NCBI GenBank assembly: GCA_032158295.1
Contig: CM063246.1
Coordinates: forward strand, 11,967,608-12,031,607
Length of the DNA: 64,000 nt
Direction of reading: 5' to 3'
Source: Pycnopodia helianthoides
Lineage: Eukaryota; Echinodermata; Asteroidea; Forcipulatida; Asteriidae
Shown here: one piece after another, positions 45,871 through 56,100 of the stretch
How the letters are laid out: each line of letters opens with the position of its first letter
Numbering within the stretch: position 1 is the stretch's first letter
The notes under the pieces: model-generated
Seen by the model: only the letters and a program-made list of their open reading frames with translations
Told to the model about the DNA's origin: nothing
Databases searched by the model: none
Program-made: the position numbers and the translations under genes

Positions 45871-46135
45871 AGTTGTGCCCAGAATTGTGAGACGTGGGCC
45901 TAGTTTTTCTTAAAATATTTTTATCAATACGAAGACCGACCGCAGAGTGACGGGACGCAGTCTAATAAAATATATAAAAAAGGGTAAAAACACATTGCGG
46001 TCTCTTTTCCGTTGGTTTTGACAGTGGAAAGAAGACGGGCATAGCTTACACTTGAAAAATTTTGGCATACATTAAACACTTTTTGTGTGTCGATATTTCT
46101 GTAGTAGAATCACAGTTCAGTGTGAAAGTTTTTTC

Positions 46136-47077
46136 TCACACCATCTGGAAAATGGCCGTCGCAAGTGACATGCATAATGTCCAGATGAGGTTGCGTGACA
46201 GCGTCTCGGCTCCACCGACGAGCGGAGATCCACAGGGTAGATCGGCATCGGCAACCACACAGACCGGCCTTTCGAAGGTGCAGTTGTAGTCGTAACTCCT
46301 GAAACCTCCGTACGCCACAAAGCGGCACATGTAGGTTTCGTCGGCGTAGCTTTCGTGGACAACCACGTCGTGACTCAGACTGTACCGAACCTCGGACTGA
46401 AGTTCTTGTTTGCTCTCAACCACTCCGCCGAGTTGGTTACCGTCTTTCCAGAGCGTGAGCGATCCGTTCGTCCGCAACATTCCGTCGGTGTCACTAGCCG
46501 AGCATTGGTACGCCACCGACTCGCCCTTCTTGGCTTTTACAGCCACGTCTGCCGAACATTGCGGGGAGGGGGCGACCCAGCTTACCCGAAGCAGTTTCGA
46601 CGGGACGAAGGAAACAAAGTCTGCATCAGAAGACTGCTCCAGTCTACAGAAGAAGACGTACCCATCGGAATCGTAGCGGTCAATGTCTCTAATCGTGAGT
46701 CGGTAGTCCACGGTATTCGAGCTGATTTGGGTGAGGGTGATCTGGGAGAAGCGGTCCTGGTCGTCGCCCGTGTAGACGAGCCGTTCACCTTGTGAGATGG
46801 TCACCCTCTCGCCGGTTGTACTGCCGTGCTTCTTCCACTCGAAGGAAAAGGAGTTGATCGGGGGCCCCGCCCGAGTGGTCACCCGGCAGCTAGCCATGGC
46901 CGTTTCCCCTTCCCGGAACAAATGCGACGCAGCTGATGACCCGTCAGCACGCAGCCATTCCAGCTCGTATAAGTATGAGCCTGCTTGGACACAAAACAGC
47001 TGGCTGACCCATAGCAGGAGGACAACTGAAATAAACGGCGTCTGTTTTCCCTTCATCCTGGCTACTTGTGTCCTCAA
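46136..47077 (-). CDS. Secreted or GPI-anchored two-Ig-domain protein, single exon
   Basis: A 313-residue ORF. Residues 1-33 form a signal peptide (hydrophobic FISVVLLLWVSQLFC). Ig domain 1 (about 36-166) has Cys64, Trp81 and YDSDGYVFFC ending at Cys144. Ig domain 2 (about 172-275) has Cys192, Trp210 and DETYMC ending at Cys251. Cys174, 266, 273 and 282 are extra. N-glycosylation sequons are NGS (204) and NCT (265). The C-terminus has a short polar stretch then NLIWTLCMSLATAIFQ, with no basic tail, which fits a GPI signal better than a transmembrane helix. Met8 is an alternative start. I recognise no specific family. It is probably a cell-surface recognition or adhesion protein. The lack of introns is unusual for Ig genes and could mean a retrogene, or that further exons are missed. 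Confidence 0.65.
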   Translation of the reverse strand: MRTQVARMKGKQTPFISVVLLLWVSQLFCVQAGSYLYELEWLRADGSSAASHLFREGETAMASCRVTTRAGPPINSFSFEWKKHGSTTGERVTISQGERLVYTGDDQDRFSQITLTQISSNTVDYRLTIRDIDRYDSDGYVFFCRLEQSSDADFVSFVPSKLLRVSWVAPSPQCSADVAVKAKKGESVAYQCSASDTDGMLRTNGSLTLWKDGNQLGGVVESKQELQSEVRYSLSHDVVVHESYADETYMCRFVAYGGFRSYDYNCTFERPVCVVADADLPCGSPLVGGAETLSRNLIWTLCMSLATAIFQMV

Positions 47078-47688
47078 AGTGTTTTAAAATCTGACGCTCA
47101 ACGGGATTGTTGTACTTCAACGGCAGCTTGGAGAATTTCTCTGACTTATTGACAGAACAATTAAAAAAGCTGCAAACACCAAAAGTTGACGAGATAAATG
47201 AAGAATGTGCAAGTTACTTGACTTGGATTCAGTTGAGCTAGATGCAACAGGACATGCAAACAACTACTTTGTGTATATCTCAGCCAAACAGTGGGATGGT
47301 TCGTAGCCTTAGTGATAAAAGGGTGGACTTTCAATGACTACCCTTTCAATACCTAGCCTTTGAAAGTTTGAAAGACTTTGAAAGGACAGATTTTCTTTTA
47401 GCCAACCAGGCAGTTGATAGCAGATTTGACGCTCGAGTACACAGAATATAACGAACCAACCGTTATCAGCAGTAATTAAACTGGCGGGTACAACTGAAGA
47501 GGTTAAGGATGATTTTTACTTACCCTTCCTATATTTGTTCATAGTTAGCTGGCGTAGGTACAGGTAGGATTCGTCGTTGAACACGGGGTGTACACCTTTT
47601 GGGTGGCTGTATACTACTGCCAACACCACGATGGACACGCCCGACGTTCAATAAATGATGGAACTTTCCTAGCGTATTTAATGCAGTT
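47078..47688. other. Upstream flank of the Ig gene
   Basis: It presumably contains the promoter and 5' UTR of the minus-strand Ig gene. No element or repeat is recognised. Confidence 0.4.
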
Positions 47689-48045
47689 ATATTTATTTAA
47701 TAAGAATAATTACCTAAACCTACTTATTACTGTGCACAGGCTAAGTTTGCTACTTTGTACATTAAGATACTAGAACTGGTGTTGGTAGAGATAATGAAAG
47801 GCACTGTACACTCCAGTGATCTGTAGAGAGAGAGAGAGCATAAGGCTATATGTGTGTGTGTTTCTATCCAGGACCCTGCCCATTCATGCATGGCCATAAC
47901 AATAGTTAGGGATGCCCAGTTCTAAATACTTTCATAAATCTAAATAAGAAAAGGCTACTCCTCTCAATATTCTAAGGGGTCTTAATTATATACATAGTTT
48001 AGTCCACTTTCATGTTGGGGTGTAGCATCACTAAGTGATCACTAC
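47689..48045 (-). repeat. 3' LTR of the element
   Basis: 357 bp, about one or two single-base indels from the partner LTR (e.g. GGGGTGTAGC here, GGGGGTGTAGC there). An (AG)7 run and a (GT)n run are inside. Confidence 0.93.
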
Positions 48046-48114
48046 ATCTAGCTCCCCCCTAGATTGAAAGTGAAACCAAGAAATCGATAACAATACTTTA
48101 ACTATACAATTACT

Positions 48115-49464
48115 TCATCTTGGAAAAATAAAACTCTTATCACTGGTTAATATCGGCTGGATGTATTTACTTGGCCAGTGAACATGTCTGCCTGAACGAG
48201 TTATTCTGACTGGAAGTTCAGAGCTTGATTTTGGACTTTTCTTCTCAGATATGTTACTCTTTGGTTGCTTATTGAAAGTTTTACGTTGATCAGTGTCAGT
48301 GTTAGTGATGATATCATCATCTAAATATGCTACTTTCAGTCTATCAATACTGACAGTTTCTCTCTTGCTCTGATAATCAAGTGTGAAGAATTTGTCAGTT
48401 CGGTCGAGGACTTTATACGGGCCTTTATATGGTGCCTGTAAAGGTTTACGTACTGCGTCAGTCCGTACCCAGACATGCGTACAGTTTTCTAGATCTTTAT
48501 GCACTTGACTTTGTTTCTTGGATGGTCTAGTCAAAACTGGCCGTAAGGTTAACATATGCTGTTTCAAACGATCGACATAGTTAGATGAATCCATAGGTAT
48601 CATCACTTCACTATCTGATACTACCAGTTCACAAGGAAGGGATAGAGTTGTACCAAAAACCATCTCAGCCACTGAACAGTTAAGGTCACTTTTACAAGTA
48701 GTACGGATACTTAAAAGTACTAAAGGTAATACTTCTGTCCAGTAATTAGGGTTAGGTTGAGCTTTAATGGCAGACTTAAGTTGTCGATGGAAGCGCTCTA
48801 CAATTCCATTAGCCCTCGGATGATAGGCTGTAGTGCGGATACGCTTTGAACCGAATATCTGATTAAGCTGCCTGAAAAGAGCAGACTCAAACTGTGCACC
48901 CCTGTCCGTTGTTATGATACTTGGTACCCCGAATGTTGCTATCCAATGCTTCACAAAAGCCTTGGCAACTGTCTCAGCTGTTATGTCATGAATAGGGATA
49001 GCTTCTGGCCACCTTGTAAATCTATCTATGATAGTAAGGATATACTTATAACCATCGGATGGAGGAAGAGGTCCTACTATATCTATGTGGACATGGTTGA
49101 AACGTGCCCTTGGTAAGGAAAAGGTACCAACCGGTGCCATAGTGTGGCGATGTACCTTAGCTTGTTGGCACTTCAGACAACATCGTGTCCATTTTCGGAC
49201 ATCTCGATTTATGCTAGGCCAGACAAATCTCTGTGTGATAAGTCGTTGTGTTGCACGAATTCCTGGATGAGATAATGAGTGCAGAGAAACAAAGACTGAA
49301 TGTCGTAATTTTATTGGTACGTAAGGTCTTTCCATACCAGTAGAATTGTCACAAGTAATTGTGCCCTGTGATGTAGGCAATGGTACTTCCTTGAAATTCA
49401 AAGATGATGAATTACGTAACTTTTGAAGTTCTTCGTCATCTTTTTGCAGAGAAGCCATTTCCAT
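48115..49464 (-). CDS. Ty3/gypsy integrase (remnant of pol)
   Basis: 449 codons without interruption. An HHCC zinc-binding region has HSLSH (62-66) and CLKC (96-99). The core has Asp128, Asp187 and Glu223, i.e. D,D-35-E spacing, in [18 protein letters not shown] and [16 protein letters not shown]-type C-terminal module ([12 protein letters not shown]) follows, with a basic tail. No chromodomain is seen. Integrase joins the element's DNA copy to the host chromosome. Normally it is cleaved from a larger Gag-Pol. Here the first codons come from the deletion junction beside the LTR, so natural expression of this ORF is uncertain. Confidence 0.95.
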   Translation of the reverse strand: MEMASLQKDDEELQKLRNSSSLNFKEVPLPTSQGTITCDNSTGMERPYVPIKLRHSVFVSLHSLSHPGIRATQRLITQRFVWPSINRDVRKWTRCCLKCQQAKVHRHTMAPVGTFSLPRARFNHVHIDIVGPLPPSDGYKYILTIIDRFTRWPEAIPIHDITAETVAKAFVKHWIATFGVPSIITTDRGAQFESALFRQLNQIFGSKRIRTTAYHPRANGIVERFHRQLKSAIKAQPNPNYWTEVLPLVLLSIRTTCKSDLNCSVAEMVFGTTLSLPCELVVSDSEVMIPMDSSNYVDRLKQHMLTLRPVLTRPSKKQSQVHKDLENCTHVWVRTDAVRKPLQAPYKGPYKVLDRTDKFFTLDYQSKRETVSIDRLKVAYLDDDIITNTDTDQRKTFNKQPKSNISEKKSPKSSSELPVRITRSGRHVHWPSKYIQPILTSDKSFIFPR

Positions 49465-49821
49465 ATTTATTTAATAAGAATAATTACCTAAACCTACTTA
49501 TTACTGTGCACAGGCTAAGTTTGCTACTTTGTACATTAAGATACTAGAACTGGTGTTGGTAGAGATAATGAAAGGCACTGTACACTCCAGTGATCTGTAG
49601 AGAGAGAGAGAGCATAAGGCTATATGTGTGTGTGTTTCTATCCAGGACCCTGCCCATTCATGCATGGCCATAACAATAGTTAGGGATGCCCAGTTCTAAA
49701 TACTTTCATAAATCTAAATAAGAAAAGGCTACTCCTCTCAATATTCTAAGGGGTCTTAATTATATACATAGTTTAGTCCACTTTCATGTTGGGGGTGTAG
49801 CATCACTAAGTGATCACTACA
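49463..49821 (-). repeat. 5' LTR of the element
   Basis: 359 bp. Its inner end joins integrase DNA directly and seems to lack the last few bases kept outside the other LTR. Confidence 0.93.
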
Positions 49822-49970
49822 CAACCATTGCATAAAACCTCTTTTGGGAGAAGTGTTGTTTCTGAAAAGAACCGATGTGGTCTCGACGTCTCGTCTTCAG
49901 GAGAACAGGTTTTTTTCTTCTTTTGATTCACACAATGCAAAGATTCAAACATCACTTACACTGATCTCTG

Positions 49971-50371
49971 TTAAAGGCAGTGGATACGAATAATCAAGAA
50001 ATACATTACCATAAAAACTGACTTGGAGCACATGAGAGCTGCTGATAGTATAAAACATTGTGAGAAACTACTCCCTCTGAACATGAAGCAAGGACAGGTC
50101 TTTGCTCTAACTTCTCACTGAAATAACTACTTGAATCTGAGGAAGGCTTCAGGCATGAAGCCCTTCTCAGGCATTTGAAAACACACAATTCTATACAACA
50201 GCGGTGTTTTTTCGTTCAATGTTTTCTTGCAACTTTGATGACCAATTGAGGCCCAAATTGTATGTATTATGTATTATGTATTATTAAATTGTTATGCATT
50301 ATGCAGGGACAGGGATACACCAAGTGAGGATACTGGTCTTGACAACTATCAAAAGCATAACCTGCCTTTAA
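49971..50371. mobile_element. MITE, family C (copy 1)
   Basis: TTAAAGGCAGTGGATACGAA at the left and CCTGCCTTTAA at the right. The body includes GAGAAACTACTCCCTCTGAA. The second copy is 50843-51207. Confidence 0.85.
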
Positions 50372-50842
50372 CTTATTCCATGGTGATACTATACAACTCA
50401 AATTTGCGGGCCCTTTGTCTGCATTGCATGACATAGAAATGAAGACAGTAACTGTACGTTTTATATATCTCTTATTTTGGCAACTGAAGTCCCAATAGTG
50501 TTTTCCCCGCCTATAGCCATTATGTATAGGAGTGAAGTCATCTTGCTTTTAGAAAAATTCACTCCACTTAAAATATCAAAAAAGACGCCAGTAGGTTTGC
50601 GCCGTTTAACCACATTGAGAACTAGTACCAGTAGTAGTAGTACGTCTTATTCTGTGACCATAACTTAGACCATAGAGGTAGCTTAGATTATAATATTGTG
50701 GTCACTAAGCCACCTGCATCGTGAGACTAATACTGTCAGGATGTTTTTTTAAAAAAACTCCCAGAAAATATTGATGAATTTATCATCTAGAATACTTACA
50801 GCAAACTTTGCAGTTTTCAGATATCATTTTGCGGTTGAATCT

Positions 50843-51207
50843 TTAAAGGCAGTGGATACTTTTGGTAATTACTCAAGATACGCATTACCATAAAACTTTA
50901 CTTGGTAAGGAGCACCTGAGAGCTGTTGACGTGAGAAACGACTCCCTCTGAAGTATTGTATTTTTAGAAAAATAGGTAATTTCTCACTAAAATATTTGAA
51001 TCTCAGGAAGGTTCAGGCATTAAGCCTTCCTCAGGAATTTGAAAGCGTACAATTATATGCAACAATATTTTTCTTTCATTATTTTTTTTCAACTTCGATG
51101 ACCAATTGATCCCAAAATTTCAAAGGTTTTTTTATTTTTTATGCATATGTTGGGATACACCAAGTGAGGACACTGGTCTTTGACAATTACCAAAAGTAAA
51201 ACTTTAA
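50843..51207. mobile_element. MITE, family C (copy 2)
   Basis: TTAAAGGCAGTGGATACTTT start; ends CCAAAAGTAAAACTTTAA. Confidence 0.85.
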
Positions 51208-52496
51208 GTAAAAGTGTGTGTGTTTTTTCCTCCTCGTGTGAGCTGTTGAAATTGCATAAGTTTTCAATGCCGGCAAAATGCCGACGTCCTTCGCCCATGG
51301 ACATTACATCATTATGACATCAGAAAATATTTTAGACGATTGAAAGAAAAGTAGGCAGAGTATTCAAAGCTCGTTTTTCATCCGGTACGACAAAATCAAC
51401 ACCCATTCAAAAACTAAAGAGACTGCGAAGAGAAAACTGCACTGACGTCACATTAAACAGCCGTCTGCTATCTTGAAAGTGAAATTAAAACAGATATCAC
51501 GAGCGTGTAAACGCGCGTGCGTTGCCCATAAAGCGCCCTCACAGTTTACACAGGGAAGTTGACTTTCCAAATAGTAAGATCTATACTTTTAGACTTACAA
51601 AAAAAGCATGCTCACAAAAATTCGTCAATACACAGTGGAAAGAATTAGACCAGAAGAGACCCCACGAAGACATCCTGATCAAGCACCCTGCCAGAATGAC
51701 CCATTAGACAAGAAAGTAGCAGGAAGGTTGTAGACTCATTAAAGCTGCCAGATTGGCTCCTGGATGACCTCGGGCATGATATTTCACCCCTGGGAAAAAG
51801 AAGGGCAGTTTTGTGGAGTACAATAGCTGACCCACATGTACATAATGGTACAGGCTTCATAAACTTTTCAGGCTATGGCTGATTTTTTACTTGGGGCAAA
51901 CACGTCAGGAATCAGATTAAAGAAAGATGAATATATTATGCCTGTGAGTTTTAACTGACCTGAGTTGACCTGACCCGACCTGACCTTTTACATAAATACA
52001 CTCTTCGAATATAACAAAACCACATTCAAAAACACTGCCTTGGTGTCTCACAATTATTATTTTATCAAAATATAAATTATCATTTTACAATTACAAATTT
52101 GGGTAAACATTAATTCAGCAATATAAAGGAATATCTTAATCGTCAATAATGCTATTCATTGCAAAATTGAACTTCACTGATAACAAATATTGTACATTTA
52201 TTTACACATTCAAAAACCATACAGACTTTTCTTACACTGTCCATAAACAACAAAAACAATTACTGTCACAAAGCATGCATAAATTAATTTTTTCCACAAT
52301 TATTTACATGTAAGAATTGCCTATAACTTGAGACACAGTCGTCTGCACTTCTCAAAACAATTGATTCAAAAAGTTTACTTTAAATTATGTCGTATTTAAA
52401 AGTGGCCGTGCAGACTACCTTTCAAGAAACTGATGAGTATGCAATTATAGCAAAATATGTTTGTTACCTGAGCTTAATCTTAAAAAAAGAAGAAGC
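51208..52496. other. Intergenic DNA without recognised features
   Basis: No coding exon with good splice sites or homology was seen on either strand. AT-rich from about 52000. Confidence 0.45.
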
Positions 52497-52620
52497 AAGG
52501 CCTCTATGTAAAACATATTGTTTTAGGGTTGAACAAACAAAAATTGACTGGAGCGGAACCTGAACCTGCCACCTCCGGATGAATGTGCTGGCACTCTACC
52601 AACTGAGCTAGCTAGCCATA
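52497..52620 (-). repeat. SINE family S2, inverted
   Basis: Reverse complement has GCTAGCTAGCTCAGTTGGTA (A box) and a degenerate GGTTCAGGTTC (B box), then the GTTCAACC body. Confidence 0.8.
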
Positions 52621-52900
52621 AAATTGGCAGGAAAAAAAGAAAAAAGTAATTTAATAAATTTGCTCATGAAAATTAAACAGTGCACATGAATTAGTATTCT
52701 CAGCCGATGACACGTTTTTTTTTTGTGTTTTTTTTCTCAAACAAATATTTTGCCCTTGTCTCTTGTCGGAACTAAAAATGCAATGCAGGACAAGAGTGTT
52801 GTTCAGTGTCTCTGGCACTGCACAAGAAGAAAGAAGAGGAACTCTGCTGATCGGTTGAAAAACTGCAAGCCCGGTCATAAAAGCACTGGACAGCAGTATA

Positions 52901-53070
52901 GACCTTATGCACATGACGTCATTTGAGCAGGGCGCCCTCGCCTAGAGGTCAAAAGGAGGTTGTGTCCATCGGCCAATCCTGTGCCTCGCGCGTACAAATC
53001 TGTGCGTTTCCATCGTTTCATCACCAGTTTACCTCTAAACGGCGGCTTGATGACGTCAATGCATAAGGTC
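52901..53070. mobile_element. TIR element in the 3' flank of the dehydrogenase gene
   Basis: Ends GACCTTATGCACATGACGTC and GACGTCAATGCATAAGGTC are inverted copies. It stops 54 bp from the stop codon at 53124, so it probably lies in the 3' UTR. TGACGTCA-like CRE motifs sit in both termini. Confidence 0.85.
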
Positions 53071-53123
53071 CGTACAGAAATCCCACTCGGTTCAAATGAC
53101 TCTCTTTCTTACTTCTCTCCGCC

Positions 53124-56100
53124 TCACATCTTGCTCGGCACGGATGGGTTGGGTTTGAATCTCTGGAAGTCAATTCCCCTCTCATGGGTGACTCTCATGA
53201 CCTGATCGTGGAGGTCATCGCCCTCAACTAACCTCATGAAGCCCTCGGCTACAAGAGACACCCTGTAAATGGAGTTAAGATCAATCGAAGGTCAAATCAA
53301 AGCTTTCAAGGAGTGGTTTTACATCATGTGGGACATGAAAAGTTTGCTCCACTTTTAGTAATAATGAAAGTAATCGAATTAAGAAAAGAAATATCTTTTG
53401 CTAAAATAACAAAAAAATATGTTAAATTTTAGAATAATAAGAAAAAAAATGAATATGACTAAAATTAAATACTTATTGAGAAGTGCAATACTTAAAAGCA
53501 AACAGCCTAGCCAACAAAGTATAATTTTGTTAATATTACTGTTAGTTTTAAAGTTAACGGACCATAACAAGTACATGTGTACAGCTGTGGATTATCTAGT
53601 TTTCCACTGGATGACAAACACACAAGAGTAAATAACACATTATTTATTTACATTTATTCATTTCTATTTTAAATCTTCAAACAATAAAACACATTTGAAT
53701 AGATGTTAAAATGGCATCAGGGATAAATCATATTATTTGGTTGTACCCATACACCAATGTGTGTAAAACACTGTATACTCGGTACTTTCCCGAGTCCTGT
53801 GAAAAAAAAACACCACAGGCATATCACTGGAGTGGGATTCGAACCCACAACCTTTGCCAAGACAAAAGTTTAAATAACTGTCATCATAGATGTGTCAAAC
53901 CCAATAAGCCCCTCTACAATCGAAAAATAAAAATCCTAAAAATATTTAAACACAAAAAAATATAAAATACCGCCTAAATAGAAGACAGAAATGCAAATTA
54001 GTTGATTACACAATGTTAAGAAACAGATTTGTTATTGTTTCCCAGCAAGGAACGTTCCCTCCAAACATTTTTTGAGGCTACCTGATTAAAGGGGAATGGC
54101 TTCCGCAGTGGCTATCGCTAGCCAACAGCCAGAGCCAAAGTCTCTCAACTCTCTGGCTACCGTTTTGACACAAACAACCGCTGGTGACCAAATTGTTTGA
54201 TCACTCAAGCGTGAAACACATTTTCTTTCCACAACAGCACACCTGCGACATCATAAGCATTATGTCAATTCCATGGTCACCCATCAGGGCTTGTCTAGTA
54301 AAACCTACCACGGGATAGTACACACCACTTCTCAACTTTGCCCTGTATGCTACTAAGAACAGTGCAACCTACTTGTTTAAAATGTTCATATTTCTTCCTT
54401 TTCAGATGTGAATAACAAAACTTTCACTTTTGCTTTAATATTCACTAACTTTAATGAAGACAAGGAACAAAACAAAAAGGGGAACAGAAAAGGTCTCCAT
54501 AGGGGAATTCTAAAGACCGGGTGTTCCACACAGTCTATGAGAGAATGTGAACTACAGGGACAAAGGAAAGAACAAAAGATGTCTCCACAGGGATGTAAAA
54601 AAATAGAATATGTGTTTTAGAGTGTGTGAATGTAACTTCAAATGAACATTAAACAGGTTGTTATCATACCATTACTACATCTGAAAGATGCATTCAATAA
54701 TTCAATAATTCAATGTAACATTTATTTCCATACAATAATAGACAGAATCATTTGGACAACAAAATATAGTAATATAATACAATCAAAGAGTATATAGCAT
54801 GACAAATGATAATGATGATGAAAAGTAAAACAATAGAAGCTGTGAGTAAGGAGGCTGTTCATAGCAACAAGTTGATAGCGACAAGTGTTTACAATCTGGG
54901 CTGCTAAAACTTCCTGGGGGAAAACACGCACAGTTTACTAGCTCAGTGGGCTTCCTTTACAAAAAGCTTAAGCACAAGGCCTGCCCATGATTAGAATAAG
55001 TGTGACATTTTGAACTTACGGTAGCAGCTTGAGTGTTCCCGCGACCCGTTTCATGACATCGCCATCGATGAAATCTGGAGCGCCCGTCTTTTTGATAATG
55101 GAAGTATCGGTGAACGACGGACAAATAGTGTTTATGCGGATGTCGTCTCTGCTGAAAGCGGCATCAAACGACTGCAAGAAATTGACCCATGTATCGTTAA
55201 TCATCAATGGGGGGGGGGCCCATTGTATCATACTAACATGACTAAGGGAGTAAAAAGAGCGGTGACAAGGTCTTTAACATCTGTTTACAAACCAGCAATG
55301 GAGGACTGAACCAAAGGGGAGGTATCGCACAGCCACGACCCTGCAAGGTTTTAAACGGACAGTTGAGACTGAGTCCCCACTCTTTAATTCACCAGTACAT
55401 GCATGTCCTGGCGGGAGTGGTAATTTACTGGCCGGCTTTACCAACACGATGCGTCCGCACTGGACTTTTTGGCTCGGTTAGTTCACCTGGACAGAAGGTG
55501 GCTGGTTTAACTACCCACTGGCCTGGGTGAAATTTTCCTAAGCTGTTCGCACTGGACTTCAAGTGGTCAAGTTACTCTCTTGATCAGTCAGTTTACCCCC
55601 AAGAAGTCCAATGCGAACACCGCTTTAGTCTAGCTTTCTGTCCTTTCAAGGAGTAAAGGATGTGTGGTTAAAGATGTTTCCACCTTAAGAAACTTACAGC
55701 CATTGATCTTGTGAAGCCCACCACTCCATGTTTTGTCGCTGTGTAAACAGGTGTTAGAGGACCAAGTACCAAACCTTCAAACACAAGAATCAAATTATTA
55801 GGTTACACATTCATAACAACAATAGTAATAGTAAACTCGATAATAATGGACAGTTATACTGGGCTAGTATGTGCCACTTTTGACACTCATGGCACATGGA
55901 CATTATTAAATCGCTGTGCCGTTTATTTCTTTCCTTTGAAACCATCTCAGCTCTCTGGGGAAGTTTACAGCCTGTGCTGCCAAGTATGTAGCACCCACAG
56001 CTAAACCAATCACAAGAACCATCTCTGCCCTCACAGGTACCCATTTACCCCTGGGTGAAGAGAAGCAATTATAGTCAATTGTGTTGCTTAAGTGTCACGA

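Larger units (their letters stand above)
47689..49821 (-). mobile_element. Internally deleted Ty3/gypsy LTR retrotransposon
   Basis: Two nearly identical direct repeats (47689-48045 and 49463-49821) enclose 1.4 kb holding one integrase ORF. On the minus strand the LTR begins TGTAGTGATCACTTAGTGAT. A purine tract (AGGGGGGAG) next to the 3' LTR is a likely polypurine tract. No primer-binding site, gag, protease, reverse transcriptase or RNase H is present. The 5' LTR runs straight into the ORF, so one deletion removed the leader and upstream pol. No clear target duplication was found. LTR similarity implies a young insertion. It cannot move on its own. Confidence 0.93.

Noticed and set aside
46355..46795. 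Plus-strand 146-codon frame
   Set aside because: It is the antisense shadow of the Ig-domain gene, which has signal peptide and domain signatures on the minus strand.
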